DNA of 8,459 bases, from positions 1-8,459 of the forward strand of contig NZ_JBAVEJ010000114.1 in assembly GCF_049587675.1 (NCBI RefSeq), given 5' to 3'. This document shows positions 8,193 through 8,459 of this stretch, piece by piece. The notes below the pieces were generated by a model that worked only from the letters and a program-made list of their open reading frames with translations, ran no database searches and was not told the DNA's origin. The stretch is from Sulfuricaulis sp049587675. Its GTDB lineage: Bacteria > Pseudomonadota > Gammaproteobacteria > Acidiferrobacterales > Sulfurifustaceae. Made by a program: the position numbers and the translations under genes. Position 1 is the stretch's first letter. The number at the start of each line of letters is the position of its first letter.

Positions 8193-8459
8193 CGCCGGGA
8201 TTTCCAATTGAGAATTAACGATAAGCAATTCAAAACAGGGAGCCGGCAAATACCAGCATAATAATCATGGCCTTATACTCCGAATCGGGTTGTAAGCCCC
8301 TGGCAGCACCCGTCTGGCCTGATTACAGGCATGAACAATGCCTGTTGATTGAGCAATTACGTCGAGACTCGCTTACCAAATAACAATAACGAACGTGGTG
8401 CATTCTCCTGCGAAACACCCGCAAAGGCACGCATTTGCCGCGCGTCTGGCGTTACGACT
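8168..8459. other. Region upstream of ppsA without a confident gene
   Basis: About 290 bases. On the minus strand a 33-codon open end (8458 to a TAA at 8359-8357, beginning VVTPDARQMRAFAG) could be the tail of a gene lying beyond the right edge, but nothing in it is recognisable. No promoter with two good elements was found for ppsA, though AT-rich stretches at 8200-8235 are suitable places for one. A 12-codon frame (ATG at about 8268, stop before 8233) is too short to interpret. Confidence 0.4.
8325..8345. repeat. Perfect 8-bp inverted repeat
   Basis: ACAGGCAT (8325-8332) and ATGCCTGT (8338-8345) flank a 5-base spacer, about 160 bases before ppsA. No T tract follows on either strand, so it is not a normal intrinsic terminator. 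It could be an operator or a structural hairpin at the end of an upstream transcript. Confidence 0.5.

Noticed and set aside
8168..8233. Longer TTG start of ppsA at 8233
   Set aside because: PpsA proteins begin at the segment equivalent to MRYIRTF; the extension has no family support and no good ribosome binding site.
8395..8459. Plus-strand GTG-initiated gene start at the right edge (possible ppsR)
   Set aside because: The 21 readable codons show no resemblance to the PpsR N-terminus and there is no ribosome binding site.

Overview
The window looks like chromosomal DNA from a moderately GC-rich proteobacterium, most likely gammaproteobacterial. This is judged from the PpsA, DsbC and DUF484-like/GGDEF proteins and from an AddB-like/UvrD-like DNA repair pair; no marker gene allows a firmer placement. 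All five protein genes lie on the minus strand, so the window reads right to left in transcription order. No tRNA, rRNA, insertion sequence or CRISPR array is visible.

Right part (8459 to 5774): a 292-base leader without a confident gene, holding an 8-bp inverted repeat and a possible start-codon hairpin. It is followed by ppsA (phosphoenolpyruvate synthase, 797 aa), which makes PEP from pyruvate for gluconeogenesis. Middle part (5773 to 3816): a DsbC-type periplasmic disulfide isomerase and, 16 bases downstream, a cytoplasmic diguanylate cyclase with a DUF484/GAF-like sensor half and a complete GGEEF domain with an RxxD inhibitory site. These two are probably co-transcribed. Left part (3155 to 1): a two-gene DNA-end-processing operon. 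A 901-aa AddB-like protein (PD-(D/E)XK nuclease with four iron-sulfur cysteines) starts at TTG and overlaps, by ATGA, the start of a UvrD/AddA-like helicase that runs off the left edge.

The most interesting stretch is the 660-base gap between the cyclase and the AddB-like gene. On the minus strand it carries a TATATT promoter element, six AGGGA motifs plus one further GGA packed into about 80 bases, and then a textbook intrinsic terminator (9-bp perfect stem, TGAA loop, six T). This is the architecture of a CsrB/RsmY/RsmZ-type small RNA that titrates the translational repressor CsrA/RsmA. Consistent with this, the cyclase gene just upstream has three GGA triplets in 16 bases over its ribosome binding site and start codon, and the AddB-like leader has an AGGGA as its ribosome binding site. 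The sRNA identity and the regulatory link are inferences from sequence pattern, not demonstrated.
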